A stretch of DNA of 42,515 bases. It comes from Betaproteobacteria bacterium (GTDB lineage Bacteria; Pseudomonadota; Gammaproteobacteria; Burkholderiales; Thiobacillaceae). The notes beneath the pieces are model-generated. The model was given only the letters and a program-made list of their open reading frames with translations. It made no database searches and was not told where the DNA came from. Shown here piece by piece: positions 18,081 through 29,666 of this stretch. Both the position numbers and the translations under genes were made by a program. Numbering within the stretch: position 1 is the first letter of the stretch; every line of letters begins with the position of its first letter. Location of the stretch: NCBI GenBank assembly GCA_007280375.1, contig QYQG01000055.1:1-42515 (forward strand). The letters are read 5' to 3'.

Positions 18081-18569
18081 TCAGCGATCAAGGGCCTTGA
18101 TGACGCGTGGCGTGATATCTACCTTAGGACTGGCATAGACGGCATTTTCGAAGATGATGTCGAATTTTTCTCTCTCGGCGATCTCGAGGATGGCCTTGCG
18201 GGCGCGTTCTTGGAAGGCGCCTAGTTCTTCGTTGCGGCGTTGGCCCAAGTCTTCGCGGAAGGCGCGTTTGTCGTTCTCAAGCTCACGGCCCTGTGCGGCG
18301 AGTTCGCGTTGCCGTTTGGCGCGTTCGGTCTCTGATAAGGTCAGGCTGTCTTTTTCGAGGGCGGATTGCAGGTCGCGGGCGTGTTTGATCTTTTTGTTTA
18401 ATTCTTGCTCGCGTACCGTGAATTCCTTTTCGAGTTTTTTGCCGGCCTTTTGCGCTATTGCCGAGTCGCGCAGGAGGTAATCAATATTGACATAGCCGAT
18501 GTGTAGCTCGGCGGCGTACACCGAGCCATTTAACGCGGCCATGGCCAGTACGGCGTATATGAATTTCAT
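18081..18569 (-). CDS. skp: OmpH/Skp-family periplasmic chaperone
   Basis: Signal peptide [36 protein letters not shown], charged helical middle, between bamA and lpxD. Confidence 0.92.
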   Translation of the reverse strand: MKFIYAVLAMAALNGSVYAAELHIGYVNIDYLLRDSAIAQKAGKKLEKEFTVREQELNKKIKHARDLQSALEKDSLTLSETERAKRQRELAAQGRELENDKRAFREDLGQRRNEELGAFQERARKAILEIAEREKFDIIFENAVYASPKVDITPRVIKALDR

Positions 18570-18588
18570 AATAGTCTCCTCTTAGGGG

Positions 18589-20907
18589 TTAAAACGCCGA
18601 GCCCATCTGGAATTGGAAGGACTCGGTTTTATCGGTGCTTAGTTTCTTCAACGGCGTGGCAATGCTGAGCTTGATCGGGCCCATCGGCGACATCCAGGTG
18701 ACGGCCATGCCGGTCGAGGCGCGCAGATCAGCGAATGAATAGGTGTCCGCATAGGCTGCGCCGACATCGACAAAGGCGGAGAGGCGCAGTTGTTTGTCTT
18801 GACCCGAGCCGGGGAAGGGGAAGATGGCCTCGGCGTTACCGATGAGTTGTTTGTTGCCACCGAGCGAGACGATGTTGCCGCTGCTGTCGGTGGTCGTGGG
18901 GCCCAAAGAGCCGTTTTGGAAACCGCGTACCGAACCGATGCCGCCAACATAGAAGTTGCGCCAGAAGGGCAGTTCGCTACCGCCAATGCCGCCGCCATAA
19001 CCGGCCTGACCGTTGAGTAGCAGGGTGGAGTTGGTCCACGGCAAGGGTTTTAGCCATTGGTGTTGATAGTTGATCTTGTAGAACTTGAGGTCATCGCCCA
19101 GACCGGGGGCGATCTCGCCATAGAGGCGCTGTAAAGAACCTTTGGTCGGGTTCAGCACCGAATCACGCGAGTCAAAGGCCCAGCCCATGTCGAGGCGTAG
19201 CCAGGTGGCATCGAGGCCGGTGGCCGTGCCGCCATTGCGGATGGCAAAATCGGTGTAGTACGGGACGGTGCTCGTGGTGCTGATCTTGAGATTATTGTTT
19301 TCTACGGCGGCGCCCACGCTGAGGCTATTGGTCTCGGAGGTCGGGATGCCTAGACGCAGGCCTAGGCCGGCGGTGTCCATGGCGTAGGGGGCGACGCTGG
19401 TCGTGCTAGAGGCGCTGGTCAGGTCGGTCTTTTTGAGGTAGGCATCCCAGCCTAGGCTGATGCCGTCGGGGGTGAAATAGGGGTTGGTCCAGCCGAACAC
19501 ATAGGTGGTGTTGGTCTTGCTGGTGTTGACCTGCGCCGAGGCGCGGTTGCCGGTACCGAACAGGTTGTTTTGGTTTAAAGAGCCGGTCAGCACTAGGCCG
19601 TCCGAGCTAGAAAAACCGGCGCCGACCATGACCGAGCCGGTCGATTGTTCCGCGACATCGACATTGAGGTTGACCTGATCCATGGTCCCCGCGACGGGCG
19701 GGGTCTCGATGTTGACCTCTTTGAAATAGCCTAGGCGTTCGATCCGTTCGCGCGAGCGTTTGATCTTGCCCTCGTCATACCACGCGCCCTCCATCTGCCG
19801 CATCTCGCGCCGCACGACCTTGTCTTGGGTGCGCGTGTTGCCAGCGATGTTGATGCGGTTGACATAAACCTTGCGGCCCGGATCGACCATAAAGGTGAAG
19901 GCGACGGTCTTTTTCTCGCGATCGAGTTCGGGCGCGGCGTTGATGTTGGCGAAGGCATAGCCCTCGTTGCCCAGTCGCTCGCCGATCTTTTTGACCGCCT
20001 CGTTGAGCTTTTCGCGTGAAAAGGTGTCGCCGGCCTTGAAGCTGACCAGTTTTTGCAACTCGGCCTCGGGCACCGGCATCTCGCCCGCAAAACCAAACTT
20101 GGCGATGCTGAACTTCTCGCCTTCCTTGATGTTGAGGGTGAGATAGATGTCTTTTTTATCCGGCGTGATCGAGACCTGAGTGGAGTCGATGGTGAACTCT
20201 AGATGGCCGCGATTGAGGTACCACGAACGCAGGGTCTCGATGTCGGCGGCGAGTTTTTGCTTGGCGTATTGGTCGTTTTTGGTGAACCAAGTCAGCCAGC
20301 CCGGGGTGCGCAACACGAATAGATCTTTGAGGTCTTTTTCTTTATAGGCCGCTGCGCCGATGAGGTTGATGGCGCGAATCTTGGCAACCTCACCCTCGCT
20401 GACCTCAAAGCTAATCGCCATGCGATTGCGTTCTAGGGGCGAGGTGTTGGCCTTGATCTGTACGGCATAGAGGCTGCGGTTGTAATACTGGCGTTTGAGT
20501 TCTTGTTCGGCGCGGTCGAGCAGCGATTTATCGAGGATGCGACCTTCAGCCAGACCCAAGTCTTTGAAGGCACGACGGATATCGTCCTTTTGAAACTCCT
20601 TCATGCCGGTGAATTCAACGCTGGCGATGGCGGGCCGTTCTTCGAGCAGGACGATCAAGACCTGACCTTGGCTCTCCAGACGCACATCCTTGAAAAACCC
20701 CGTAGCATAAAGCGCCTTGATCGCGGCCGTGGCCTTATCGGCGGTCAGCGTCTCACCGACCTTGACCGGTAGATACGAAAAGACGGTGCCGGCCTCGGTG
20801 CGCTGGATGCCTTCGACGCGGATGTCTTTGACTTCGAATTCGTCTAAGGCGAGGGCGGTCGTCGAGGCTAAGGCGGCTGCAAGTAGGGTTAATGCAAATG
20901 TTTTCAT
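18589..20907 (-). CDS. bamA: Outer membrane protein assembly factor BamA
   Basis: 772 aa; signal peptide, POTRA domains (FEVKDIRVEGIQRTEAGTVFSYLPVKVGE), C-terminal barrel with VGGIGSVRGFQNGSLGP and terminal F. Confidence 0.97.
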   Translation of the reverse strand: MKTFALTLLAAALASTTALALDEFEVKDIRVEGIQRTEAGTVFSYLPVKVGETLTADKATAAIKALYATGFFKDVRLESQGQVLIVLLEERPAIASVEFTGMKEFQKDDIRRAFKDLGLAEGRILDKSLLDRAEQELKRQYYNRSLYAVQIKANTSPLERNRMAISFEVSEGEVAKIRAINLIGAAAYKEKDLKDLFVLRTPGWLTWFTKNDQYAKQKLAADIETLRSWYLNRGHLEFTIDSTQVSITPDKKDIYLTLNIKEGEKFSIAKFGFAGEMPVPEAELQKLVSFKAGDTFSREKLNEAVKKIGERLGNEGYAFANINAAPELDREKKTVAFTFMVDPGRKVYVNRINIAGNTRTQDKVVRREMRQMEGAWYDEGKIKRSRERIERLGYFKEVNIETPPVAGTMDQVNLNVDVAEQSTGSVMVGAGFSSSDGLVLTGSLNQNNLFGTGNRASAQVNTSKTNTTYVFGWTNPYFTPDGISLGWDAYLKKTDLTSASSTTSVAPYAMDTAGLGLRLGIPTSETNSLSVGAAVENNNLKISTTSTVPYYTDFAIRNGGTATGLDATWLRLDMGWAFDSRDSVLNPTKGSLQRLYGEIAPGLGDDLKFYKINYQHQWLKPLPWTNSTLLLNGQAGYGGGIGGSELPFWRNFYVGGIGSVRGFQNGSLGPTTTDSSGNIVSLGGNKQLIGNAEAIFPFPGSGQDKQLRLSAFVDVGAAYADTYSFADLRASTGMAVTWMSPMGPIKLSIATPLKKLSTDKTESFQFQMGSAF

Positions 20908-22250
20908 GAATTAAGCAGTCGAGTAAGGTCGTTATAGATGGCAAAAGTCATTAAGGTGAGTAATAAGGCCATGCCCACGCGCTGCGCCTGTTCTTGCAGA
21001 CGCTCAGAAACAGACCGCCCGGTCACCCATTCGATGAGATAGTACAACAAATGTCCCCCATCTAGCATAGGGATAGGCAAGAGATTCAACACGCCGAGGC
21101 TGACGCTGATCAGGGCGAGGAAGCCGACAAAGGCGACCCAACCGGCCTGTGCCGATTGCCCAGCATAATCGGCAATGCTGATCGGGCCGGAGAGGTTCTG
21201 CAAGGAGGCCTCGCCGATCAACATGCGACCCATCATGCGTAGACTAAAGACGGAAAGGTCCCAGGTGCGCTGAATGGCCTGCGTGGCCGCGTCGATCGGG
21301 CCATAGCGGTGGATGACGCGCATCTTTGCTAAGAGGGCTGGGTCGATGCGGGGGGCGATGCCGATGCGGGTGATCGTCTGGCCGGCATCAACAACCCGTT
21401 CGGGGCGCACGCTCAGGGTGAGGGTCTGGCCTGCCCGTTCGAGGCGGATGGATAGATCGCCTTGGCGGGTTTGACGGATGCGTTGCACCAAACCTTGCCA
21501 GTCTTCGGTCAGCGTTTCGTCCACGGCGAGGATGCGGTCGCCCACCTGTAAACCGGCCCGTGCGGCGGGACCGTCGGCGATCACCGCACCCACGACCGCC
21601 GCCATGGGCGGTGTGCCAGGAGATAGGCCCAAGGCGTGGATGGGGTTGGCCTCCTGCGCGGCGGTCAACAAGGCCTCGCGCGGCAAGACGGCGTGGCGGA
21701 GATGGCCGTGTGCGTCTTCGACCTCTAGGCGGGCATCGGTCTGGTTATCGAGTAGGAGTTGCTCGGCCAGCGTTTGCCAATCGGGTATCGATAGGCTATT
21801 GAGGGTGACGATCACATCACCGCCACGCAGGTCGGCTAAGGCCGCCGCGGTCCCGCTCGGCGGTTCGGCTACGATGGGGCGCAGGGCCGGGATGCCGTGC
21901 ATATTTAAGATCCACAGCAGGCCTATGGCGAGGAGGAAGTTGGCTATCGGCCCGGCCGCGACGATGATGGCGCGTTTGCCTAGCGGTTGGCGGTTGAAGG
22001 TGTAGGCCTGTTGATCGAGTGCTACGCTGTCCTCGCGCTCGTCCAAAAACTTAACAAAACCGCCCAAGGGGATGGCCGCGACGGCCCATTCGGTGCCGTG
22101 TCTGTCGGTGCGCTTGAACAACGGGCGACCGAATCCAACGGAGAACTTTAACACCCGCACCCCCGCCCAACGCGCGGCGGCATAGTGGCCCAGTTCATGC
22201 ACCACAATCAACAAGGCGAGGGTGGCGAGAAAGGCGAGGAGGGTGGTCAT
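20904..22250 (-). CDS. rseP: Site-2 RIP metalloprotease RseP
   Basis: HELGH zinc motif ([26 protein letters not shown]), two PDZ regions, [24 protein letters not shown]. Confidence 0.96.
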   Translation of the reverse strand: MTTLLAFLATLALLIVVHELGHYAAARWAGVRVLKFSVGFGRPLFKRTDRHGTEWAVAAIPLGGFVKFLDEREDSVALDQQAYTFNRQPLGKRAIIVAAGPIANFLLAIGLLWILNMHGIPALRPIVAEPPSGTAAALADLRGGDVIVTLNSLSIPDWQTLAEQLLLDNQTDARLEVEDAHGHLRHAVLPREALLTAAQEANPIHALGLSPGTPPMAAVVGAVIADGPAARAGLQVGDRILAVDETLTEDWQGLVQRIRQTRQGDLSIRLERAGQTLTLSVRPERVVDAGQTITRIGIAPRIDPALLAKMRVIHRYGPIDAATQAIQRTWDLSVFSLRMMGRMLIGEASLQNLSGPISIADYAGQSAQAGWVAFVGFLALISVSLGVLNLLPIPMLDGGHLLYYLIEWVTGRSVSERLQEQAQRVGMALLLTLMTFAIYNDLTRLLNS

Positions 22251-23419
22251 GCCGGGATGATCGCCGTTGCTACGCGGCGCGCCTCTGCGTCGGCCACGAA
22301 CAGGTCGTCTAGGCTGTTGGCGGGTAGCGTGCCGATCTGGTCTAAGGTCGCTTGCAAGGTGTGGGCGATGCCGAGATAGGGGAGTTTATGGTCTAAAAAC
22401 GCCGCCACGGCGATCTCGTTGGCGGCGTTGAGGATGGCCGTGGCCGCGCCGCCGGCGCGGAGCGCGTCGAAGGCCAAGCCCAAACACGGAAAACGCGCCG
22501 GGTCGGGTTTTTCAAAGGTCAGCGTGCCGATCTTTGCCAGTTCTAGCCATGGCACGCCGCAGGCGATGCGATCGGGAAAGGCCAAGGCGTGGGCGATGGG
22601 CGTGCGCATGTCGGGGTTGGACAACTGCGCGATCACCGAGCCGTCTTGATATTCGACCATCGAATGGATGATGCTCTGCGGGTGGATGACGACCTCGATC
22701 TCATTAGGTTTGGCGTTAAACAACCAGCGCGCCTCGATGACCTCCAAGCCCTTGTTCATCATGGTGGCGGAATCGACGGAGATCTTTTTGCCCATCACCC
22801 AGTTGGGGTGGGCGACGGCCTCCTCTGGCGTGACCGCCGCCAAGCTCTCGACCGCGCGGGTGCGGAACGGGCCGCCCGAGGCGGTCAATAAGATGCGGCG
22901 CACGCCATGCGCCTTGAGGTCGCCGTCATAGGCGTCGGGCATGGACTGGAAGATGGCGTTGTGTTCGGAGTCGATCGGCAACAGGGTCGCGCCACCCTGT
23001 TTAACCGCGTCCATAAAGAAGGCGCCGGCCATGACCAGCGTCTCTTTATTAGCCAACAGGATGCGCTTGCCGGCGCGGGCGGCGGCCAGCGCTGGGCGTA
23101 GACCGGCCGCCCCGACGATGGCGGCCATGACGCTATCGACCTCGGGCGCGGCGGAGACCTGTTCTAGCGCGTCGATGCCATACAACACCTCGGTGCGTGT
23201 TCCGGCCAGCAGGGTTTGCAACTGACTGGCCTTGTCGGCGGTTAAGACCACCGCATAGCGCGGCTGGAATTGGCGGCATTGCGCGGCCAGCTTATCGATC
23301 TGGTTCGCGCCCGACAAGGCAAAGAGGCGAAAACGCTCGGGGTGCATGGCGCAGACCGCCAGCGTAGAGACGCCGATGGTGCCGGTCGAGCCTAAGATTG
23401 TGAGGGTGTGGACGCTCAT
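22247..23419 (-). CDS. dxr: 1-deoxy-D-xylulose 5-phosphate reductoisomerase
   Basis: [30 protein letters not shown]...[15 protein letters not shown]...[15 protein letters not shown] extends to 23437, but MSVHTL overlaps cdsA by 4 bp. Confidence 0.96.
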   Translation of the reverse strand: MSVHTLTILGSTGTIGVSTLAVCAMHPERFRLFALSGANQIDKLAAQCRQFQPRYAVVLTADKASQLQTLLAGTRTEVLYGIDALEQVSAAPEVDSVMAAIVGAAGLRPALAAARAGKRILLANKETLVMAGAFFMDAVKQGGATLLPIDSEHNAIFQSMPDAYDGDLKAHGVRRILLTASGGPFRTRAVESLAAVTPEEAVAHPNWVMGKKISVDSATMMNKGLEVIEARWLFNAKPNEIEVVIHPQSIIHSMVEYQDGSVIAQLSNPDMRTPIAHALAFPDRIACGVPWLELAKIGTLTFEKPDPARFPCLGLAFDALRAGGAATAILNAANEIAVAAFLDHKLPYLGIAHTLQATLDQIGTLPANSLDDLFVADAEARRVATAIIPA

Positions 23420-24222
23420 CGCGTAAACCAATGCCACAGCAAGGCGGCGACCGGCAGGGTGGCGATCAGGCTATCGAGACGGTCGAGCACGCCACCGTGG
23501 CCGGGCAGGAGTGTGCCGCTGTCTTTCACCCCGGCCTGGCGTTTGATCCACGACTCGAACAGGTCGCCGACGATAGAGAGGATGAGCATCAGGGCGAAGA
23601 AGCCCAGACCGCGCGGCAGGCAGTCGATGCCGCACAGCGGCCACCACGGATAGAGGGCGAGGCCATAGAGCAACACGGCAACGGCCGCGCCCAGCGCGCC
23701 TTCGATGGTCTTGCCGGGGCTGATGGCCGGGGCGAGTTTGCGTTTGCCAAAGCGGCGACCGGTGAAATACGCAGCGGAGTCGGCGATGGCGATGGCACCG
23801 ATGATGGCCAAGATGACATTCGGGCTAATGGCGCGCAGGTCGATCAAGGCCCACCAGAACGAGGGCAAGAGGATCAGCCCTAGCGGTAACAGTCGCGCCG
23901 CGGTCGTCGCCCAGCCTTTGGATAGCCAGAGCGGCGCGATCAGCCACCAAAACACACTGGCGGGTAAGAAAAGGTAGAGTGGCTCTATAGGCAGGGCAGA
24001 GATCGCAACCGCCAGCGCACCGAGACCCAAGGTGTAGAGTGCGCGTCCATTGGTTTTTAGGCCGGCCAGACCCGCCCACTCCCACGCGGCGAGCAGGGTG
24101 ACGATCAGGGTCAAGACACGCCAGACCTCATTGGAGGCGAAATAGAGCGCGGCCACGACGCCGCTAATGAGCAGGGCGGCCGTCATCAAACGCAACTGCA
24201 GGTTAGAGCGTGCTGTGGTCAT
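23416..24222 (-). CDS. cdsA: Phosphatidate cytidylyltransferase
   Basis: Multi-[26 protein letters not shown]...[37 protein letters not shown] (CdsA signature). Start at MTTARSN, 4-bp overlap with uppS. Confidence 0.96.
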   Translation of the reverse strand: MTTARSNLQLRLMTAALLISGVVAALYFASNEVWRVLTLIVTLLAAWEWAGLAGLKTNGRALYTLGLGALAVAISALPIEPLYLFLPASVFWWLIAPLWLSKGWATTAARLLPLGLILLPSFWWALIDLRAISPNVILAIIGAIAIADSAAYFTGRRFGKRKLAPAISPGKTIEGALGAAVAVLLYGLALYPWWPLCGIDCLPRGLGFFALMLILSIVGDLFESWIKRQAGVKDSGTLLPGHGGVLDRLDSLIATLPVAALLWHWFTR

Positions 24223-24974
24223 ACGGGGGCCCCGAGTTGTTCGCTGGTGCGGCCAAAACGGCGCTCGCGTTGTTGATAGGAGGCGATGGCGGCCTTCAAG
24301 GTGTCGCCGTTGAAATCGGGCCACAGGGTGTCGGTAAAATGGAACTCGGTATAGGCGAGTTGCCAAAGTAAGAAGTTGCTGATGCGCTGTTCGCCGCCGG
24401 TGCGGATAAAGAGGTCAGGCTCGGGGGCATCGCCCATGGCTAGGTAATCGGTCAGGGTCGCCTCGTCGATCTCGGTCGCCTCGGGGTTGGCGGCGCGCCA
24501 ACGGTTGACCGCGTTCAAGAGGTCCCAACGGCCACCGTAATTGGCCGCGATGGTGAGGGTGAGTTTGCTGCAACCGCCGGTACGCACCTCAGCGACGGTG
24601 ATGAGTTCTTGGATGCGCGGCGAGAAACGCGACAGGTCGCCGATGATATTGAGGCGCACACCGTTTTTGAGCAGGCGGTCCACCTCGTCTTCGAGGGCAT
24701 GAACAAAGAGTTCCATCAGGCGCGTGACCTCGGCCTCGGGGCGACGCCAGTTTTCGGAGCTAAAGGCGAATAAGGTGAGGTATTCCACACCCTGCTCGAT
24801 GCAGGCTTGCACGACATCGCGCACCCGTTTGACCCCGACGGCGTGGCCGGCCACGCGCGGCATGAGGCGTTTTTTGGCCCAACGCCCATTGCCGTCCATG
24901 ATGATGGCGATGTGTTTTGGGACGATCGCGACGGGCGGGATCGTTTGCGTGGGGCTGATGAGTTTGCGGAGCAT
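24219..24974 (-). CDS. uppS: (Di-trans,poly-cis) undecaprenyl diphosphate synthase
   Basis: [37 protein letters not shown]...[14 protein letters not shown]...[36 protein letters not shown]. Confidence 0.97.
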   Translation of the reverse strand: MLRKLISPTQTIPPVAIVPKHIAIIMDGNGRWAKKRLMPRVAGHAVGVKRVRDVVQACIEQGVEYLTLFAFSSENWRRPEAEVTRLMELFVHALEDEVDRLLKNGVRLNIIGDLSRFSPRIQELITVAEVRTGGCSKLTLTIAANYGGRWDLLNAVNRWRAANPEATEIDEATLTDYLAMGDAPEPDLFIRTGGEQRISNFLLWQLAYTEFHFTDTLWPDFNGDTLKAAIASYQQRERRFGRTSEQLGAPV

Positions 24975-24994
24975 GGTGCTACCTTAACCGCTCG

Positions 24995-25552
24995 TCAAAC
25001 AACCATCAATTCTTTTTCTTTTTCGGCGGTCGCCTTGTCCATCTCGGCGATGTGTTTGTCGGTCAGTTTTTGAACCTCGTCGCTGGCGCGGCGCTCGTCG
25101 TCCTCGCTGATCTCGCTCTTTTTGAGCAGGTCTTTGAGGTGGGCGATGGCATCGCGGCGGATGTTGCGCACCGCGATCTTGCTTTCTTCCATCTCGTGTC
25201 GCACCACTTTAACGAGGTCTTTACGGCGCTCTTCGGTCATCGCGGGGATGGGGATGCGCACGATGTCGCCAATGGTGGAGGGGTTGAGGCCGAGGTCGGA
25301 CTCGCGGATGGCCTTTTCGATCTTGGCCAACATGGGTTTTTCCCAGGCCTGCACGCCTAGGGTGTGCGAGTCCAGCACCGACACATTGCCGGCTTGGTTG
25401 ACGGCGATCAGGCTGCCGTAATAATCGACCTTGATATGATCCAACAATCCCGCGTGTGGGCGGCCGGTGCGCACCTTGCCAAACTCGGTCTTGAGGGCCT
25501 CAACCGATTTGTGCATCTTATCGGCGGCGTTCTTTTTGATGTCATCAGTCAT
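24995..25552 (-). CDS. frr: Ribosome recycling factor
   Basis: [49 protein letters not shown]...[17 protein letters not shown]. Confidence 0.97.
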   Translation of the reverse strand: MTDDIKKNAADKMHKSVEALKTEFGKVRTGRPHAGLLDHIKVDYYGSLIAVNQAGNVSVLDSHTLGVQAWEKPMLAKIEKAIRESDLGLNPSTIGDIVRIPIPAMTEERRKDLVKVVRHEMEESKIAVRNIRRDAIAHLKDLLKKSEISEDDERRASDEVQKLTDKHIAEMDKATAEKEKELMVV

Positions 25553-25566
25553 GTGTGTCTTCCGGA

Positions 25567-26274
25567 TTAAAGGGTGACTCGCGTGCCTTCATCCTCACCT
25601 AACACCACGCGCTTGAGCGCGCCGGGGGTGAAGATATTGAATACGCACAGAGGGAGTTTTTGTTCGCGGCAGAGGGCAAAGGCGGCGGTATCCAATACGC
25701 CGAGATTGCGCGCGATGGCCTCGTCAAAGGTCAGCGTCGTGTAACGGGTGGCGGTCGGATCTTTCTTGGGGTCAGCGGTGTAGACGCCATCGACCTTGGT
25801 GGCCTTTAACATCAGATCGGCGTCGATCTCCGCTCCGCGCAGGGCCGAGGCCGTGTCGGTGGTGAAGAAGGGGTTGCCGGTGCCACCGCCAAAGATGACG
25901 ACACGGCCCGCATCCAGATGACGCACCGCGCTGTCGCGTTCAAACGGCTCGCCGACATGGCCGATGGGGACGGCGGTTTGCACCCGTGTGTCTAGCCCCG
26001 CCTGTTGCAAAACATCTTTTAAGGCAAGGGCGTTCATGACCGTGGCCAGCATCCCCATGGAATCGGCGGTAGCGCGATTCGTCCCAGACAGGGCGCCGGT
26101 CGCGCCGCGAAACAGGTTGCCGCCACCGACAACGATGGCGACCTGCACGCCGAGATCGACGATCTCTTTGATCTGCGCACTAATGCCTTTGAGCGTCGCG
26201 GCGTGGTAGCCAAAGGTGTCCGGCCCCATCAGGGCCTCGCCAGAGAGTTTGAGCAGGATGCGTTTGATCTTCAT
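25567..26274 (-). CDS. pyrH: UMP kinase
   Basis: [24 protein letters not shown]...[14 protein letters not shown]...[21 protein letters not shown]. Confidence 0.97.
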   Translation of the reverse strand: MKIKRILLKLSGEALMGPDTFGYHAATLKGISAQIKEIVDLGVQVAIVVGGGNLFRGATGALSGTNRATADSMGMLATVMNALALKDVLQQAGLDTRVQTAVPIGHVGEPFERDSAVRHLDAGRVVIFGGGTGNPFFTTDTASALRGAEIDADLMLKATKVDGVYTADPKKDPTATRYTTLTFDEAIARNLGVLDTAAFALCREQKLPLCVFNIFTPGALKRVVLGEDEGTRVTL

Positions 26275-26344
26275 CGTGTCCTCGTGCGTCGATCGGGTTA
26301 GGTTGGGCTTTTGATTAAACCCGGTGGCTCAGTTTAACCTCAAT

Positions 26345-27220
26345 TTAAACCTTAGATGCCGCCGCAACCTCGGCCGCGAAGTCGTTGACCTTTTTCTCGA
26401 TCCCTTCGCCGACCATGTACAAGGTAAAGCCGTGCACCGCGCCGCCTTTGGACTTCATCAACTGTTCGATGGTCTGCTTGTCGTCCTTGACGAAGGGCTG
26501 GGTGAGTAGGGCCACTTCTTTGAGGAACTTTTGCACAGTGCCTTCGGCGATCTTGTCCAGCATCGCCTCGGGCTTGCCGGCTTCCCTCGCCTTTTCGATG
26601 GCGACGCGACGCTCGGTGTCGATCAGGGCGGGCGACACGCCAGAGGCATCTAAAGACTTAGGCTTGGTGGCGGCGATGTGCATCGCGACATCGCGGGCTG
26701 TGCCTTCGTCACCGGTAATGTCGGCCAGGACACCGATCTTGGCGCCGCCGTGGATATACTGCGCCATCTTACCTTGCGCAGCAACGCGAACAAAGCGGCG
26801 CAGGCTCATGTTTTCGCCTACTTTTCCGACTAGCGCAGTGCGAATCTCTTCGACCGTCTGGGCGCCAATCTTCATGGCGGAGAGGGCGGCGACATCGGCC
26901 GGGCTTTGCGTCACAACCATCTCGGCGAGGTTTTTGACGAAGGTAAGGAACTCATCGTTCTTAGCCACGAAGTCGGTCTCGCAGTTCACCTCGATCATCG
27001 AGCCCAGCTTGCCATCGGCGGTGATGTGGATACCGACGATGCCTTCAGCCGCGATGCGGCTGGCGCTCTTGGCGGCCTTGTTGCCAAACTTGACGCGCAG
27101 GATCTCTTCGGCGCGGGTCATATCGCCCTCAGCCTCGGTGAGGGCCTTTTTGCAATCCATCATCGGCGCGTCGGTCATCTCGCGCAATTGTTTGACCATA
27201 GAGGCGGTAATGTCAGCCAT
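26345..27220 (-). CDS. tsf: Elongation factor Ts
   Basis: [60 protein letters not shown]...[13 protein letters not shown]. Confidence 0.98.
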   Translation of the reverse strand: MADITASMVKQLREMTDAPMMDCKKALTEAEGDMTRAEEILRVKFGNKAAKSASRIAAEGIVGIHITADGKLGSMIEVNCETDFVAKNDEFLTFVKNLAEMVVTQSPADVAALSAMKIGAQTVEEIRTALVGKVGENMSLRRFVRVAAQGKMAQYIHGGAKIGVLADITGDEGTARDVAMHIAATKPKSLDASGVSPALIDTERRVAIEKAREAGKPEAMLDKIAEGTVQKFLKEVALLTQPFVKDDKQTIEQLMKSKGGAVHGFTLYMVGEGIEKKVNDFAAEVAAASKV

Positions 27221-27283
27221 TGTGTATTCTCCAAAAGTAAATCGTGTTTATGGTGTTTATGCGCTCATTGAGACGCGTGTTAT

Positions 27284-27315
27284 ACAATAACGCGCCACAG
27301 TGGGCGCGTTATTGT
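27284..27315 (-). terminator. Strong hairpin in the rpsB-tsf intergenic region (attenuator/partial terminator candidate)
   Basis: ACAATAACGCGCC-ACAGTG-GGCGCGTTATTGT: 13-bp perfect arms, 6-nt loop, with AU-rich stem base TTATTGTATAA in the minus-strand transcript. Confidence 0.6.
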
Positions 27316-27345
27316 TACGGACATCTACGGCAAACGCGGCCTAGA

Positions 27346-28089
27346 TCAGGTCGCGCTGGCCTCAACCTCGACATACTCGTCTTGCACGGCCGCGACAACA
27401 TCGTCGATGATGTGCGAACGACCTTCCAGCACGGCATCAGCCATGGCTTGGGCATACAAACGAATTGCGTTCGAGGCATCGTCGTTGCCCGGGATGATGT
27501 GCTCAACGCCGGCCGGGCTGTTGTTGGTATCGACCACGCCGATGACGGGGATGCCCAACTTGTTCGCCTCTTGGATGGCGATCTTTTGATAACCGGTGTC
27601 GATGACGAAGAGTGCGTCCGGCAGTTTGTCCATCTCTTTGATGCCACCCAAGCTACGGTTTAGATTGTCAAACTCGCGTTGGATGGTCAGCAGCTCGCGC
27701 TTGGAGATGGCGGACTCGCCCTCGGCCGCAAGCTGTATCTCTAGATCTTTCAGGCGCTTAACCGACTGCTTCACGGTCTTGAAGTTGGTCATTAAGCCAC
27801 CCAACCAGCGGTGGGAGATCCACGGCATGCCGCAACGGGCCGCCTCTTCAGCGACGATGTCACGCGCCGCGCGCTTGGTGCCGACAAAGAGCACCGTGCC
27901 GCGTTTAGCCGCGATTTGACGCACCGTCTTGGCCGCGTCTTGCAGCATGGGCAGGGATTTTTCGAGGTTGACGATATGAATCTTATTGCGCGCCCCGAAG
28001 ATGAAGGGGGCCATTTTGGGGTTCCAGAAACGGGTTTGGTGGCCGAAGTGGCAACCGGCTTCCAGCATTTGACGCATCGTGACAGACAT
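27346..28089 (-). CDS. rpsB: 30S ribosomal protein S2
   Basis: [45 protein letters not shown]...[16 protein letters not shown]. Confidence 0.98.
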   Translation of the reverse strand: MSVTMRQMLEAGCHFGHQTRFWNPKMAPFIFGARNKIHIVNLEKSLPMLQDAAKTVRQIAAKRGTVLFVGTKRAARDIVAEEAARCGMPWISHRWLGGLMTNFKTVKQSVKRLKDLEIQLAAEGESAISKRELLTIQREFDNLNRSLGGIKEMDKLPDALFVIDTGYQKIAIQEANKLGIPVIGVVDTNNSPAGVEHIIPGNDDASNAIRLYAQAMADAVLEGRSHIIDDVVAAVQDEYVEVEASAT

Positions 28090-28205
28090 AGATTACTCCA
28101 GTTAAGGTTGACAATGACGACCGCCGGAACCAAAGGGAACACCCCAAAAGCACCTTAACAGGCGGACGCGTAAGATTTTCGCCGCTTCATGCAACGAAGT
28201 TCGTG

Positions 28206-28234
28206 ATTATGAACCAAGACGCAGTGCTGTGCAA
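28206..28234 (-). promoter_or_regulatory. rpsB promoter candidate (sigma70-like)
   Basis: Minus strand TTGCAC (28229-28234), 17-bp spacer, CATAAT (28206-28211); predicts a leader of about 110 nt before rpsB. Confidence 0.6.
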
Positions 28235-28337
28235 GCGTCAATACAGGGGAGTGCTGGCCGCTTTTGTAGTAAATTGTTTTGGCCCTATGCGGGGCGAGGG
28301 CGTCTTGCCCTCTTTTTAGAGGTGTGCGCGCCTCACG

Positions 28338-29663
28338 CTATGGCGCAGCATCATCCAAGCGGCGTAGCCAAGCGAGCCGCTCACCGATGCGTTGCTCCAG
28401 GCCGCGGTCGGTGGGTTGATAGAGTGTGACATCGAGGCCGTCGGGCAGATAACGCACGCCGGCGGCATAGGCATGTGGTTCGTCGTGGGCGTAGCGGTAG
28501 TCTTGACCGTAGCCCAAGTCGTGCATCAAACGCGTCGGGGCGTTGCGCAGGTGTTCGGGGACGGGGAGCGAGCCGGTCTGCTCGACCAGACGGCGCGCGG
28601 CCTTCCATGCTGTATACACCGCGTTGCTCTTGGGCGCGGCGGCGAGATAGATGACCGCTTGCGCCAAGGCTAGCTCGCCTTCGGGGCTGCCCAAACGCTC
28701 AAACGCGGCGACGGCCTCTAGCGCGAGGGTGTGGGCGCGGGGATCGGCGAGGCCAATATCTTCACTCGCCATGCGGATCAGGCGACGGCCGATGTAGAGC
28801 GGATCGGCGCCGCCGTCCAGCATCCGTGCCAGCCAGTACACAGCGGCATCCGGATGAGAGCCGCGCACCGATTTGTGCAAGGCCGAGATCTGCTCGTAAA
28901 ACTGATCGCCACCCTTATCGAAACGACGCGGGGTAGTGGCCAGCGCAGCGAGGCAGAAGGCCGCGTCTATCTGTTGAATACCGCTCACCGTGGCGGCGCT
29001 ATCGAGTTGCTCAACGAGGTTTAGCAGTCGCCGCGCGTCACCATCAGCGCGCTCTAAGAGGACCGGATGCGCACTAGCCTCTAGGTGTAGATGGGGTAAG
29101 CTTGCACAGGCGCGCTCCAAGAGGGCGGCTAGGGCGTCCTGAGTCAAGGCGTTCAAGACATAGACCTGGGCGCGGGAGAGCAGCGCGCCGACCACTTCGA
29201 AGGACGGGTTTTCGGTGGTCGCACCGATAAAGGAGACGAGGCCGGATTCTACATGCGGCAGAAAGGCGTCCTGTTGCGCCTTGTTGAAGCGATGTACCTC
29301 ATCGACAAAAAGCAGGGTGCGGCGGCCGGCATGTTGGTTCATCTGCGCCCTAGCGATGGCCTCGCGGATCTCTTTGACCCCGGCGAGGACGGCGGAGATC
29401 TGGATGAAATCGGCCTGAAAATGCTGTGCGGCGAGGCGGGCGAGGGTGGTCTTGCCCACACCCGGCGGGCCCCACAAGATCATCGAATGCAGGTGACCTG
29501 ACGCAAACGCCAAGGCCAAGGGCATCCCGGCGCCGAGGAGATGGGCCTGACCGACCACTTCCTCTAAGCGGGTAGGGCGCAGGCGTTCAGCCAACGGGAC
29601 GGAGGATGCGGCAAGCTCGGACGCCGCATCTGGCATCAAAGGCATGCCAAACAAATCGTTCAC
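28338..29663 (-). CDS. rarA: Replication-associated recombination protein A (RarA/MgsA AAA ATPase)
   Basis: [26 protein letters not shown]...[21 protein letters not shown]...[23 protein letters not shown]. Confidence 0.96.
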   Translation of the reverse strand: MNDLFGMPLMPDAASELAASSVPLAERLRPTRLEEVVGQAHLLGAGMPLALAFASGHLHSMILWGPPGVGKTTLARLAAQHFQADFIQISAVLAGVKEIREAIARAQMNQHAGRRTLLFVDEVHRFNKAQQDAFLPHVESGLVSFIGATTENPSFEVVGALLSRAQVYVLNALTQDALAALLERACASLPHLHLEASAHPVLLERADGDARRLLNLVEQLDSAATVSGIQQIDAAFCLAALATTPRRFDKGGDQFYEQISALHKSVRGSHPDAAVYWLARMLDGGADPLYIGRRLIRMASEDIGLADPRAHTLALEAVAAFERLGSPEGELALAQAVIYLAAAPKSNAVYTAWKAARRLVEQTGSLPVPEHLRNAPTRLMHDLGYGQDYRYAHDEPHAYAAGVRYLPDGLDVTLYQPTDRGLEQRIGERLAWLRRLDDAAP

Positions 29664-29666
29664 GCG

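Noticed and set aside
26385-27290. 301-aa plus ORF antisense to tsf
   Set aside because: tsf identity is certain; serine/arginine-rich shadow ORF.
28296-28317. Terminator-like GAGGGC-GTCTT-GCCCTC-TTTTT on the plus strand, possible sRNA end
   Set aside because: Flanking genes are both on the minus strand and I could not find a convincing plus-strand promoter at a sensible distance; kept only as a note.
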